From assembly GCF_000620085.1 (NCBI RefSeq), contig NZ_JHVJ01000010.1:62001-126000 (forward strand): DNA of 64,000 bases, in the 5' to 3' direction. This document shows positions 17,385 to 26,599 of the stretch, one piece after another. The notes beneath the pieces were generated by a model that worked only from the letters and a program-made list of their open reading frames with translations, did no database searches and was not told where the DNA came from. The stretch comes from Marinobacterium jannaschii DSM 6295 (lineage in GTDB: Bacteria > Pseudomonadota > Gammaproteobacteria > Pseudomonadales > Balneatricaceae). Position 1 is the stretch's first letter, and the number at the start of each line of letters is the position of its first letter. Made by a program: the position numbers and the translations under genes.

Positions 17385-19066
17385 TGATGGCACTGAACCC
17401 TATGACTCCCTTACTTGATATTCAGGACCTGACCATCGACTTTCGCACCGATGAGGGACTGGTGCGGGCTGTGAATAACGTCAATCTCAAGCTGCATGCC
17501 GGCGAGGTTATGGGGCTGGTGGGTGAGAGCGGTTCCGGTAAGTCCGCCACCGCCAAGGCGATTATGCGGCTACATCCGGGCAATGCGCTGATCCGGCAGC
17601 CGAGCCGGATTCAGCTGCACAACGGCAAGCAGCCAGTCAATGTGCTGGGGCTGTCCGGGCGTAATCTGCGCATGGTGCGTGGCGGACTGGTATCGATGAT
17701 CTTTCAGGAGCCGATGGCCAGCTTCGCCCCGGCGATCCCGATCGGCGAGCAGATTGTCGAAACCATCTGCATCCACCTTGGGCATGATCGTAAAGAAGCC
17801 CGCCGTATCGGCATCGAGCTGTTTGAGAGGGTGGGTATTCCGCTGCCCGAAAAGCGTTTCGACCAGTATGTGTTTGAGCTGTCCGGCGGTATGCGCCAGC
17901 GCGCCATGATCGCCACCGCCCTGGCGACCCGGCCGAAGCTGCTGATTGCCGATGAGCCGACCACGGCGCTGGATGTCACTATCCAGGCCCAGGTGCTGGA
18001 GCTGATGATGGAGCTGCGTGAGCAGATGGGCATGTCGATCCTGTTTATCACCCATGACCTGGGCGTGATCGGCAAAGTGGCCGATAACGTCAGCGTGATG
18101 CGTCAGGGGAAAGTGGTTGAAGCGGGTGCGGCTGACCGCGTGCTCTATCAGCCACAGCACAGCTATACCCGCCGCCTGCTGGATGCGCTGCCACATATAC
18201 ACAGCCTGCCGCAGCCGCCGGCACAGACCCCGGCACCGATTGTCAGCATCGACAATCTGTCGATTGACTATCAGTTGGCGGGTAGCGGCCGCAAGGGCGA
18301 GAGCTTCAGCGCGGTGCGGGATATCTCGCTGGATCTGCCGCAGGGACAGATTATCGGCCTGGTTGGCGAGAGTGGCTCCGGTAAGACCTCGCTGGGCAAG
18401 GCGATCCTCGGGGCGACGCCGATGTCGCAGGGGCAGGTGCGCTTTCATACCGAAGCCCCCTTTACGCTGAAGGCCGGGGCCAAAATCAAGCGCCGGCAGG
18501 TTGCCAGTGTAGCCCAGATGGTGTTTCAGGACCCCTACAGCTCGCTCAACCCGCGTCTGACGGTGCGCGATATTATCGCTGAACCGCTGGAGGCGATGGG
18601 GTTGACCGGCTCCCGTCAGGAGACTGATGCCCGGGTGATCGAGGTGGCGAAACGCTGTCACCTCAATGTCGATCACCTGCGCCGTTTTCCCCATGCTTTT
18701 TCCGGCGGGCAACGCCAGCGTATCAGTATCGCCCGGGCGCTGATCTGCAATCCGCAGTTCTTGGTGGCGGATGAATCGGTGGCGGCGCTGGATGTCTCTA
18801 TTCAGGCAGAGATCCTTGGTCTGCTGAAGGAGCTGAAGCGGGAGTATGGCCTGACCATCCTGTTTATCTCCCACGATCTCAGCGTCATTGCCAACCTCTG
18901 TGATCATGTAGTGGTGATGAAACATGGTGAGCTGGTCGAACAGGGCAGTGTACGTAAGATCTTTACGGCACCGGAACAGGCTTACACCCGACGGCTGATC
19001 TCGGCGATTCCGCTGCTGGATCAGGCGCGGCTGGATGCGCAGGTGAAACAGCAGGTGAGAGCCTGA
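17384..19066 (+). CDS. Fused double ATP-binding subunit of the ABC importer (YejF/DppDF type)
   Basis: A 560-residue ATPase with two nucleotide-binding domains in one chain. First domain (residues ~10-265): GESGSGKS Walker A, LSGGMRQR signature, LLIADEPTTALD Walker B. Second domain (~285-555): GESGSGKT, FSGGQRQRIS, FLVADESVAALD. Both catalytic Glu and H-loop His (FITHDLGV, FISHDLSV) are present, so both sites look active. It powers import through the two permeases just upstream. Cytoplasmic face of the inner membrane. Confidence 0.93.
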   Translation: MMALNPMTPLLDIQDLTIDFRTDEGLVRAVNNVNLKLHAGEVMGLVGESGSGKSATAKAIMRLHPGNALIRQPSRIQLHNGKQPVNVLGLSGRNLRMVRGGLVSMIFQEPMASFAPAIPIGEQIVETICIHLGHDRKEARRIGIELFERVGIPLPEKRFDQYVFELSGGMRQRAMIATALATRPKLLIADEPTTALDVTIQAQVLELMMELREQMGMSILFITHDLGVIGKVADNVSVMRQGKVVEAGAADRVLYQPQHSYTRRLLDALPHIHSLPQPPAQTPAPIVSIDNLSIDYQLAGSGRKGESFSAVRDISLDLPQGQIIGLVGESGSGKTSLGKAILGATPMSQGQVRFHTEAPFTLKAGAKIKRRQVASVAQMVFQDPYSSLNPRLTVRDIIAEPLEAMGLTGSRQETDARVIEVAKRCHLNVDHLRRFPHAFSGGQRQRISIARALICNPQFLVADESVAALDVSIQAEILGLLKELKREYGLTILFISHDLSVIANLCDHVVVMKHGELVEQGSVRKIFTAPEQAYTRRLISAIPLLDQARLDAQVKQQVRA

Positions 19067-19135
19067 CCTGGCGCAGACTGAGCATGGCTGCCGCGCAGCC
19101 ATCGGTGATTATACAGAGCGGTAGGAGGTGTGCAG

Positions 19136-20041
19136 TTGGATCTGTCGATGTCAGAAATCAGGGCCTTTAATGCGACAGTCCGCTGTGGCAACTTTACCCG
19201 CGCAGCTGCGGAGCTGGGGGTCAGCCAGCCCGCCGTCACCTCGCAGATCCAGAAGCTGGAAACACGTTTCAGTGCGGAGATCTTTCAGCGCGTCAGCAAG
19301 GGGGTGCGCCTGACCCGCCTGGGGCTGAAGCTGTACCAACTGACCCGCCAGTACGACGATCTGGAGTCTTCAATCCGGGCGCTGGCGAATCCGGAAACCC
19401 AGCTGGAAAAGCCGGAGCTGAAACTGGCCACCTCATCGCCACGTATATTTATGCCGCTGATAGCCCGTTACAAGGCGCTGTTTCCCCGGGTTGAGCTGAA
19501 GATTGTGTATGGCAGCACTCAGGAGTGTCGTCAGATGCTACTGGGACGGGAGGTGGATATCGGTCTGTTTCCGCTGGAATCTCCGGAGCCAAAGGAACCG
19601 AACCTCTCCTCGCTGTCCTTCCACCGTCATCGCCTGGTGGCGATACTGCCGGTAGAGCACCCCCTGTCCGCCCGGGAAACGGTATCGGTGCATGAACTGA
19701 TCGAACAACCGCTGATCTTTCTGCGCAACAACTCCTATACCCAGGAACTGGTTGAAAAGATCTTTGCGGTGAACAACCTGACACCACGGCCGGATATCCT
19801 GATGAACTCACGCCAGCACATGTGTGAGGCCGTCTCCTACGGCCTGGGGCTGGGCTTCTCCCTGAGCGGTGATATCTACAGCAGTCCCGGTTACTGCTGT
19901 GTTGCGATTACCGAAGTGGCGGAAGAAACCACCGAGCATATCGTCTGGCTGAAAGCGCGCGGACAGATCCCTGAAGTGCAGGATTTCGTCAATATTGCAC
20001 TGGATCAACTCTATCAGCAGCAAAAGGATCAGGCTGAGTAG
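19136..20041 (+). CDS. LysR-family regulator, TTG start
   Basis: A 301-residue LysR protein with N-terminal HTH (EIRAFNATVRCGNFTRAAAE, then GVSQPAVTSQIQKLE) and a C-terminal effector domain. The start is set to TTG 19136 because a perfect AGGAGG (19123-19128) lies 7 nt upstream; the in-frame GTG at 19130 is only 1 nt from it and the next ATG (19148) is 19 nt away. It follows the ABC operon by 69 bp on the same strand and probably regulates it. Confidence 0.88.
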   Translation: MDLSMSEIRAFNATVRCGNFTRAAAELGVSQPAVTSQIQKLETRFSAEIFQRVSKGVRLTRLGLKLYQLTRQYDDLESSIRALANPETQLEKPELKLATSSPRIFMPLIARYKALFPRVELKIVYGSTQECRQMLLGREVDIGLFPLESPEPKEPNLSSLSFHRHRLVAILPVEHPLSARETVSVHELIEQPLIFLRNNSYTQELVEKIFAVNNLTPRPDILMNSRQHMCEAVSYGLGLGFSLSGDIYSSPGYCCVAITEVAEETTEHIVWLKARGQIPEVQDFVNIALDQLYQQQKDQAE

Positions 20042-20546
20042 AACACCACCCTGATAAATAGGTAACATCAGCCTGTGATTACCGTCGAGGCTTAAGCAAG
20101 ATTTAGCTGCAGTATTTAGGGTGATTGTCAGGGGGTAGCATCTAATGATACTAAACCGGTGGCCGTTTAGATCACGATAGAGGCCCGTTTGACATGATCT
20201 GTAGATTGAATTTTACGGTGTGGCTGTCAGTCAGGTTAGTAAATTGGAAAGTGCTGTTTGTTATGAAGGTTAAAAATGTTCGGTTGGATTAGGAGATTTT
20301 TAAAGGTAAGGTTTAATAAGGCGCCAAAGTTATTGCTGCTAAATCATAGAGGTGCGAAAAAACTTTGTCTTTATATGTAATGAATTTATTGGGTGTGTCG
20401 ATTTGATTGTTTGATTATTAAATTTGCACTGTTCCTGCTTGTTGAGTTGAAGATTGATCGTAAAAGTGGAAGACCCTTGTAAAGGAAAATAGGTCTTCCG
20501 GATAAGTGGTATTTTGCCCCCCCCCCTCCCTCTGTTATGTGGTGGC
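20042..20546. other. AT-rich intergenic stretch with homopolymer C tract
   Basis: No convincing gene. The base composition turns visibly AT-rich after about 20100. It contains a short, unsupported reading frame of about 34 codons at 20276, an inverted repeat (20468-20499) and a run of ten C (20517-20526) directly after the acyltransferase stop. It marks the edge of a probable horizontally acquired segment. Confidence 0.6.
20468..20499 (-). terminator. Possible weak terminator of the acyltransferase gene
   Basis: GGAAGACC (20468-20475) and GGTCTTCC (20492-20499) are a perfect 8-bp inverted repeat with a 16-base loop, about 50 bp beyond the acyltransferase stop on its strand. Only a short T-rich stretch (ACTTTTAC) follows, so efficiency is doubtful. 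Confidence 0.4.
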
Positions 20547-22526
20547 TTATGAATTATCGACCTCCAGTGAAGTGCTTTCTAGTTTATAGGTGCTTAATAT
20601 CTGGTTGCTAATTAGCTCTTTTAACTTAAAGCTGCCTATAATCGATAAGTGGTCGTCATCAAAGTAATATGAGCTTTCTTTGTTTCCTACGGGGCATGTT
20701 TTATTTGTGCACATTTCACTAGTTGGATCGATTATTATTACATTGTCGTGCTTTTTTGCTTCATCAATAATTATTTTGTTTGTTTCTTTCTGAAAATTAG
20801 TATGTTTTTCAAGAGATACCGACTTTGAACCTAGCCTGCCCTCATTTATTGCTCCGCTTGATATTGAGCTATAGTAAATCTTATCTGGGCTCTTTTCTTG
20901 CATTGGTGTTTGGAGCATTAAAATAACATTAATCCCAAGTTCTGCGTATTTTTTTAATGTGCGGCTTATGCCCAGTTTGAATGCTTTTATTGAGCTGGCT
21001 TTGTTGATTTCACTATTGTTGTCTTCGGATATATACTGCATTCCGTTGCCTGAATATTCACCCTTTGTGTAATAACTCCACCTTGCTGCCAGGAATACAT
21101 AGTCAAACTTGTTGTTTTTAATGTAGTTGATGACTCTTGTATTTAGAACGTTGCAGTTTTTATGGTCTTGGTCGCCGCGCCTAGGATATATGCCTATTAG
21201 TGGTGGGCATCCACTATATCCAGTGTATGTTAATTCTAGGTTATGATCTTTTGAAATTTTTTCTATTACTGGCAGTGACGAGTACGAGTGGCTATCTCCA
21301 AATGCAAATATTTTTTCTTTTCCGTTGGTTATTCTGCAAAAATCGCTATCAGTGTTATGTTGGTAAGCTTTGTCAAAGCATTCATAGCTGCCTCTTTTTA
21401 TACTGCTTATAATAGACTCTGGCATTGGGTTTAAATAGGAGTTGGGCTTGTATGAAAATATTAATATGCTGGCTGATCCTATAAATATAGCTAGATGTAT
21501 CGGTTTGCAGTTTAAATAGTCGGTGGTGTCTGTGAATTTTTTTCTGAAGTTTATGGACTCAATGTGTTTGTTGCTCAGGTATCCTAGAGTTAGAGAAAGC
21601 ATTATTCCATAATAAATCCACTGGTTGCTTAATGAGAAGTAATAAACTGCAACAGCTAACGGCCAATGCCATAAATAGATTGAATATGACCATTTCCCCA
21701 AGCTCTGAAAGATAAAGTTTCCAGTAATAGGGCTGTTTTTTCGTTGAGCTTGAATTATTAAAAAGGTGCCTGTTGCTGGAATTAATGCTAGATATCCAGG
21801 CCATATTTCTTCTTTTGATATGAAGGCATAAGAAATAATTATTAAGGATAGGCCTATTCCTTCTAAGTATGCTTTTTTTCTATCGCTACAGTTTAATGGA
21901 TAAATGTAAGCAATGCCTCCAAGCATCATTTCCCACGCTCTTGTAGGTAGAAGGTAATAGGAAGGGTTAGGCCATTTGTAAGATGCAACTACACAAAAAA
22001 TGAATCCGAATATTGTTCCAATCAGAATGATGGGCTTAATTACTTCTAATGAAGTGTACTTTCGCATTGCAACAAGTAATATAGGATAAATCAAATAGAA
22101 TTGCCATTCGACGGATAATGACCATGTATGTAAAAGCCACTTTTCATGTGAGGCAGTATCGAAGTAACCCGACTCTCTCCAATAGATGATATTGGAAAAA
22201 AATCCCATGCTACTCCCTGCGTGCTTTCCCAATACGCTATAATCTAGTGGGTTTAAATAGAACCAGCCAAAGGAAAGTAGTGCAAGACAAAGAACGGCTA
22301 GCGCAGGAATAATCCTGTTTGCACGAGCAATGTAAAATTCAAAAATTGAGAAATTTTCTTCTTCTAAGCCTCTGAATATTATTCCTGTCATCAGGAATCC
22401 AGAAATCACAAAAAATACGTCTACGCCTGAGAATCCGCCGGGTAGCCAGCTGGGGTTGAAATGAAATACCACAACAGCTATTACTGCAATGGCTCTTAGC
22501 CCATTTATATCGTTTCTAAATCTCAA
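20547..22526 (-). CDS. OafA/YrhL-type acyltransferase with C-terminal SGNH domain
   Basis: A 659-residue surface-polysaccharide acyltransferase. Residues 1-~350 are an Acyltransferase_3 membrane domain with about ten helices; it begins RNDINGLRAIAVIAVVVFHF, with the catalytic His in VVFHF, and continues GGFSGVDVFFVISGFLMT. Residues ~390-650 form a periplasmic SGNH domain: FGDSHSYSS (nucleophile Ser block) and FDDDHLS (catalytic Asp/His). It probably O-acetylates O-antigen or exopolysaccharide. The gene is strikingly AT-rich compared with both neighbours, has no polysaccharide genes around it, and is probably acquired. Confidence 0.92.
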   Translation of the reverse strand: MRFRNDINGLRAIAVIAVVVFHFNPSWLPGGFSGVDVFFVISGFLMTGIIFRGLEEENFSIFEFYIARANRIIPALAVLCLALLSFGWFYLNPLDYSVLGKHAGSSMGFFSNIIYWRESGYFDTASHEKWLLHTWSLSVEWQFYLIYPILLVAMRKYTSLEVIKPIILIGTIFGFIFCVVASYKWPNPSYYLLPTRAWEMMLGGIAYIYPLNCSDRKKAYLEGIGLSLIIISYAFISKEEIWPGYLALIPATGTFLIIQAQRKNSPITGNFIFQSLGKWSYSIYLWHWPLAVAVYYFSLSNQWIYYGIMLSLTLGYLSNKHIESINFRKKFTDTTDYLNCKPIHLAIFIGSASILIFSYKPNSYLNPMPESIISSIKRGSYECFDKAYQHNTDSDFCRITNGKEKIFAFGDSHSYSSLPVIEKISKDHNLELTYTGYSGCPPLIGIYPRRGDQDHKNCNVLNTRVINYIKNNKFDYVFLAARWSYYTKGEYSGNGMQYISEDNNSEINKASSIKAFKLGISRTLKKYAELGINVILMLQTPMQEKSPDKIYYSSISSGAINEGRLGSKSVSLEKHTNFQKETNKIIIDEAKKHDNVIIIDPTSEMCTNKTCPVGNKESSYYFDDDHLSIIGSFKLKELISNQILSTYKLESTSLEVDNS

Positions 22527-22900
22527 AACACTACACCCGATGAATTAAAAGCTGGACGTATTTTATAGGAATTAGTAGGCAAGGCAAGAATGGCTTCCTG
22601 TATCGTAGGTGTTGGGAAATACTAACCTGGCGGAAATCTGATTGGAGCTTTAACCACGTGATTGCTAGACATAACTTTGATTGCATGGGGCACATATCAG
22701 GCGACACTATTGTGGTTCAAACAGTCCGGAGATTCATTTGGCTGGTAAGTCTCAACCATCAGAGAAGAGCCCAAAGACCAAAAGCTTTGATCGTTTACTC
22801 TTGAGAGCGAGCCTGAAGGAGGGTGTTCATAGTTCCGTGTCATTTCCGGGTAAAGAGAGGCCTATCCCGCAACAGCCATTGAGGATCTTCACGCAGCATC
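22527..22900. other. Intergenic stretch beside the IS element
   Basis: About 370 bp between the acyltransferase start and the left IS end. It should hold the acyltransferase promoter. An open frame from a TTG at 22681 runs into the IS inverted repeat with no ribosome site and no recognisable domain; it may be a remnant of a gene interrupted by the IS, but I cannot support a call. Confidence 0.5.
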
Positions 22901-22939
22901 TGAACCGCCCCGGATATTCCGGAGACTATTTTGTTTGAG

Positions 22940-23902
22940 TCAGGCTGCTTCACCTGACTCTTCCAACTGACGATAGTATGCCATTTTCAGCTCTACTAGC
23001 GGTACATTTCCAATCGGTTCAAGTAATCGGCGATTGTTGAACCAATCTACCCATTCCAACGTCGCGTATTCCACGGCTTCGAGTCCTTTCCAAGGGCCAC
23101 GATGGTGGATTACCTCTGTCTTGAACAGGCCGATGATCGTCTCAGCCAGTGCGTTATCGTAGGAATCGCCGGTTGTGCCAACAGAAGCATCAATACCCTC
23201 ATCAGCCATGCGCTCGGTGTACCGGATTGATAGGTATTGGCTACCTCGATCGCTGTGATGGATAAGCGCCAGAGTACGTTTTCGCGCCCAAAGGGCTTGC
23301 TCCAGAGCGTCTAGTACCAGCTCTGTTTTCATCGATTTCGATACAAGCCAACCGACAATGCTGCGGGCATAAATATCGATGACAAACGCAACGTAGACGA
23401 ACCCTGACCAAGTTGCTACATATGCGAAATCGGCCAGCCAAAGCTGGTTGGGGCGCGTTGCCGTAAAATTACGCTTGACCAGGTCCGGCGCACGCTCTTG
23501 GGCGGGATCACTTACCGTAGTGAGAGGACGCTGTCCTCGCACCACACCACGAATATCCAGATTACGTATGAGCCGTTCTACGGTACAGCACGCGACATCC
23601 ATGCCTTCACGCCGGAGTTGACGCCATTCCTTTCTCACACCATATACACGGAGATTTTCCTCCCACACCCGCTGAATTTCAGCCATTAGAAATTCATCCT
23701 GACGGCACCGCTCTGACCTTCGTGCAGGATTAGCTTCGAGGGCTTTATGGTGGTAATACGTTGACAGGGCGGTAGGTAGCAAGGCACAAATCGGCTCGAC
23801 CCCATACCGAGCACGATGCTCGTCAATAAATGACACTGTCACGTGGGTTTCGGTCGAGCTCCGCCTGGGCGAAAAAAGCAGCTGCCTTGCGGAGAATCTC
23901 AT
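22940..23902 (-). CDS. IS3-family transposase OrfB (DDE integrase)
   Basis: A 320-codon frame. After the overlap region the OrfB body starts near [20 protein letters not shown], followed by an HTH_21-like stretch and the rve integrase core. DDE residues are present: [19 protein letters not shown], and [15 protein letters not shown] with the family K/R spacing. In active elements it is made as an OrfAB fusion by ribosomal frameshifting; here orfA is broken upstream, so functional transposase is unlikely without help from another copy. Confidence 0.9.
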   Translation of the reverse strand: MRFSARQLLFSPRRSSTETHVTVSFIDEHRARYGVEPICALLPTALSTYYHHKALEANPARRSERCRQDEFLMAEIQRVWEENLRVYGVRKEWRQLRREGMDVACCTVERLIRNLDIRGVVRGQRPLTTVSDPAQERAPDLVKRNFTATRPNQLWLADFAYVATWSGFVYVAFVIDIYARSIVGWLVSKSMKTELVLDALEQALWARKRTLALIHHSDRGSQYLSIRYTERMADEGIDASVGTTGDSYDNALAETIIGLFKTEVIHHRGPWKGLEAVEYATLEWVDWFNNRRLLEPIGNVPLVELKMAYYRQLEESGEAA

Positions 23903-24147
23903 TGGCCTGCTTCAATTCGCGGTTCTCGCGCTCTAGCTGCTTGAGTCGCTCGCGTTCCGAGGGGTTTACTGGGCTACCTTCCTGCGAAGTCTCAGCGCGT
24001 TTACACCAAGCTCTCTGGTGTGCAGCCAATTTTACTGGTAATAGAACAAATTGCCGCCCATTTGGACAGGTATTCGCCTTGCTGTTCAATCACTAACCGA
24101 ACAGCCCGTTCACGGACTTCGGGGGAATATCGTTTTGGTGAGTTCAT
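23823..24147 (-). pseudogene. IS3-family orfA, frameshifted
   Basis: The reading starts at ATG 24147 ([20 protein letters not shown]), the normal OrfA HTH N terminus, but meets TAA at 24001-24003 after 48 codons (..GCTPESLV). The remaining OrfA sequence ([11 protein letters not shown], then [20 protein letters not shown], a leucine-zipper region) continues in another frame to 23823. Comparison with the usual ESLVKWCKR-type junction suggests a small deletion near 24004-24014. Confidence 0.82.
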
Positions 24148-24197
24148 GACTCCATCCTCTCAAGATATGGAGTCTCCGGTAAAGCCGGGGTGGTTCA

Positions 24198-24649
24198 GTT
24201 GATCTCTGCAGGTGGTTTTTATGTAGATCATCAAAAGCTGCTTGTGTCGTTGTAGGGGAGTAGGCTTACAACACTCTCATGGGACATGGAGATACAAAAA
24301 TCATTTAGAACTCCGTGTGTATGCTTGAGTGTTGGTAGCCGCAAAAAAATCATACAAAGGTCTTAGTGGCCTGATATGCCGGGTATTTCAGGGAATTAAC
24401 GCCGTTTCCGCCAGTATTTGCCGTATTTTGATCGACCCATCTCCCTGCCCTTTGACGGGTATCAACTTAGTCTGATCACGGTTAGCTATAGTTAATAAGT
24501 CTGTCAGTACGGCCATGGGATCTGATCCGGTTGTCCGTTTTCAGCGAATAGATGGAAATAGCAGCGGGCAGGCAGACAGGCGCTCAGTCTGAAACCGGGC
24601 ATAACTTTCGGGGCACCGGATTAAGAAGCAAAAATTGGGAGGCTTCTAG
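24198..24649. other. Intergenic stretch upstream of the hemerythrin gene
   Basis: About 450 bp with no supportable gene on either strand. It lies between the right IS end and the hemerythrin ribosome site (GGGAGG at 24637-24642). It must contain the hemerythrin promoter, but no clear -35/-10 pair could be chosen. Confidence 0.5.
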
Positions 24650-25201
24650 ATGACCATATTGAATGAACTGCATCAGGATCATATCAATCTGAATAAGTTG
24701 CTGGTGATTCTGCGGCATAAGGTTGAGAAGCTCAGATCGGGAGAGCATCCTAATTTCGGTTTGATGGGGGATGTGGTGGAGTATATTTCCACCTACGCTG
24801 ATGCCTACCATCATCCGCGCGAAGACAGAATGTATGAGTACCTGCGGGGCAGGAGCGACAATCTTGATCTGGCCATTGACGATTGTATTGCTCAGCACCG
24901 GCACCTTAAAAAACTAGGTGAAGAGCTGTGTGAGTCTGTAGACAGTATCCTGCATGATGCTGTGATGCCGATGGATGAGTTCACCGACAAGCTGGCGGCG
25001 TTTGTCGAAGAACAAAGCACACACCTCAACTTTGAAGAAGGCTCTCTGTTTCCCCTGGTTCAGGGTGTTGCAACCGAAAACGACTGGGCAACGCTCAATA
25101 ATGACCTGCCGTCAGTTGAAGACCCGCTGTTCGGTGAAAAACAGGCCGCGCGCTATGCCGAGCTCTATCAGGAGCTGCTGGTGGATTTCAACAACGATTA
25201 G
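24650..25201 (+). CDS. Hemerythrin-domain protein
   Basis: A 183-residue soluble four-helix hemerythrin-like protein. The di-iron ligand set is visible in order: ELHQDHINLN (His), DAYHHPREDRMYEYL (His and acidic), CIAQHRHLKKL (His) and QSTHLNFEEGSLFPL (His plus Glu). Such proteins bind O2 or nitric oxide, or store iron. The stop overlaps the stop of the convergent GGDEF gene (shared TTAG at 25198-25201). Start by GGGAGG 7 nt upstream. Gas sensing tied to the neighbouring diguanylate cyclase is inference. Confidence 0.88.
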   Translation: MTILNELHQDHINLNKLLVILRHKVEKLRSGEHPNFGLMGDVVEYISTYADAYHHPREDRMYEYLRGRSDNLDLAIDDCIAQHRHLKKLGEELCESVDSILHDAVMPMDEFTDKLAAFVEEQSTHLNFEEGSLFPLVQGVATENDWATLNNDLPSVEDPLFGEKQAARYAELYQELLVDFNND

Positions 25202-26358
25202 GCGATCTTGCCGTCAATCAAAGGGGTGGCAGCTGTCACGGGAGTGCTAGCTACGCCCTTTTCGCTGTACGGGATATAGATGACCCGGTTACGACCCCGG
25301 CTCTTTGCATCGTAAACGGCCTGATCCGCCAGCTGAATCAGCCGGTAGGAGAGGGGGGTAAAATCTTCAGTGATACTGCCATCCGGCTGATAGGTGGTGA
25401 CACCGATCGAGGCGCTCATCCTGAAGGCAGTGCCATCATCTGCTTTAAACACCAGTTGGCTGAAGCGTTCGCGCAATGTGTCGGCCACCTGCATGCTCTG
25501 GGTCTGATCGCAGTCCGGCAGTAACAGGGCAAATTCCTCGCCGCCGTAGCGGGCGATCACATCGGTCTTACGCAGCTGGTTCTTGAGAAAGGTGCCGGTA
25601 GCGCGGAGCACCCGGTCGCCGGTCTGGTGGCCGTAGTTATCGTTTACCAGCTTAAAGTAATCCAGGTCTATAAACACACAGCCCAGAGGCTGATTCCCCC
25701 GGACCGCCCGGGAAAGCTCCTGCAGGATCTCGTTGTCGAATGCGCGGCGATTGCGTACCCGGGTCAGCATATCAATGGTGCTGAGCCGGCGCAGATTTTC
25801 CTGAATGATACTGTTTTCAATACAGATGGAGATCACGGATGCCAGGTGCTGGATATAATCGTAATGGAACTGCTTGCTGTAGCGGTTCGGGTCGTGGCTG
25901 CCGAGGTGAAGGCTGCCGATGAGGCAGTTATCCCGGATCAGGGGAAGCAGAGCGCAGGACTGGATCTGCTGATTGTTATTAAACAGTTCCGGTCGCATGC
26001 CGCCGGGCAGTTCACCTACCGACAGCCGCTTGTTGGGGTGGAAAAATGACAGTAACCGCTGGTCTTTCACAAAGCGCAGGCTGTTCGCCGGTGGCGGGGG
26101 AACGTAATCATCCAGCAGCAGCCGGGCCGCCTGTTCCGGGTCGAACAGAATCAGCGATACCGCATTAAGGCGAAAATACTCTTTAAACTCGATGAGCAGC
26201 AGGTCGAGCAGATCGGACAGGCGGGTGCAGGAAAGTAGTTTCAACTCCATATCAAAAAAGCTTTTAATAATGGCGTCATTGCGTTCTGCTTTACTGGCCA
26301 TCAACCGGATAGTGCGCTTAAGTTCGCGATTCTCGCGTTCCAGCGGCTTTTGGCTCAT
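25198..26358 (-). CDS. GAF-like/DUF484-GGDEF diguanylate cyclase
   Basis: A 386-residue cytoplasmic protein. Residues 1-35 are a basic, coiled-coil-like start ([20 protein letters not shown]); ~40-190 resemble a GAF/DUF484 sensor (SLILFDPEQAARLLLDDYV, then CALLPLIRDNCLIGSLHLG); ~205-370 are GGDEF with RYGGEEF and an intact RxxD I-site (R-K-T-D). It should make c-di-GMP with product inhibition. It lies tail-to-tail with the hemerythrin gene, sharing stop bases. The upstream leader has two nested inverted repeats. Confidence 0.92.
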   Translation of the reverse strand: MSQKPLERENRELKRTIRLMASKAERNDAIIKSFFDMELKLLSCTRLSDLLDLLLIEFKEYFRLNAVSLILFDPEQAARLLLDDYVPPPPANSLRFVKDQRLLSFFHPNKRLSVGELPGGMRPELFNNNQQIQSCALLPLIRDNCLIGSLHLGSHDPNRYSKQFHYDYIQHLASVISICIENSIIQENLRRLSTIDMLTRVRNRRAFDNEILQELSRAVRGNQPLGCVFIDLDYFKLVNDNYGHQTGDRVLRATGTFLKNQLRKTDVIARYGGEEFALLLPDCDQTQSMQVADTLRERFSQLVFKADDGTAFRMSASIGVTTYQPDGSITEDFTPLSYRLIQLADQAVYDAKSRGRNRVIYIPYSEKGVASTPVTAATPLIDGKIA

Positions 26359-26380
26359 CGTTACCCCGTCTAAGGATCTA

Positions 26381-26465
26381 CGTCTTCGATTAATATGCAG
26401 GACTGCTCAGGCGGCAGTCCAGGATATGGCTTCTGAGAGCTCTAAATATATCGGAAGCGAAGACG
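26381..26465 (-). other. Nested inverted repeats in the leader of the GGDEF gene
   Basis: An outer pair CGTCTTCG (26381-26388) and CGAAGACG (26458-26465) encloses a perfect inner hairpin GGACTGC/GCAGTCC (26400-26406 and 26414-26420). It begins 23 bp upstream of the GGDEF start on the minus strand. It could be a structured 5' leader or an operator; it matches no riboswitch class I know. Confidence 0.35.
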
Positions 26466-26599
26466 ACTTGAACTCTTTTTTTGCCCGACTTTGATTGTTG
26501 AGTGATTTTATCCGACAAATTACTGAGAATTGTGACAGTTAGCAGCAATTGACAGACTATAGACCTGTTATTCGTAGGCTCTTTCGAGACTTGCGACGC

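Larger units (their letters stand above)
22901..24197 (-). mobile_element. IS3-family insertion sequence, degenerate
   Basis: A 1297-bp element with imperfect terminal inverted repeats: left TGAACCGCCCCGG and right, read inward, TGAACCACCCCGG, both continuing to a shared CCGGAGACT (23 of 27 bases match). It ends in TG...CA, as IS3 elements do. It holds a frameshifted orfA and an intact-looking orfB on the minus strand. No 3-4 bp target duplication is visible (ATC on the left, GTT on the right), which suggests post-insertion rearrangement or one old end. Confidence 0.92.

Noticed and set aside
17570-19102. A 500-codon minus-strand frame opposite the ABC ATPase gene
   Set aside because: Antisense shadow of a two-domain ATPase with all motifs; product is His/Gln/Arg-rich and unrelated to any family.
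22681-22938. Possible 85-codon gene entering the IS left end
   Set aside because: TTG start without a ribosome site, no recognisable domain, and its 3' end lies inside the IS terminal repeat. It might be a remnant but is not supported.
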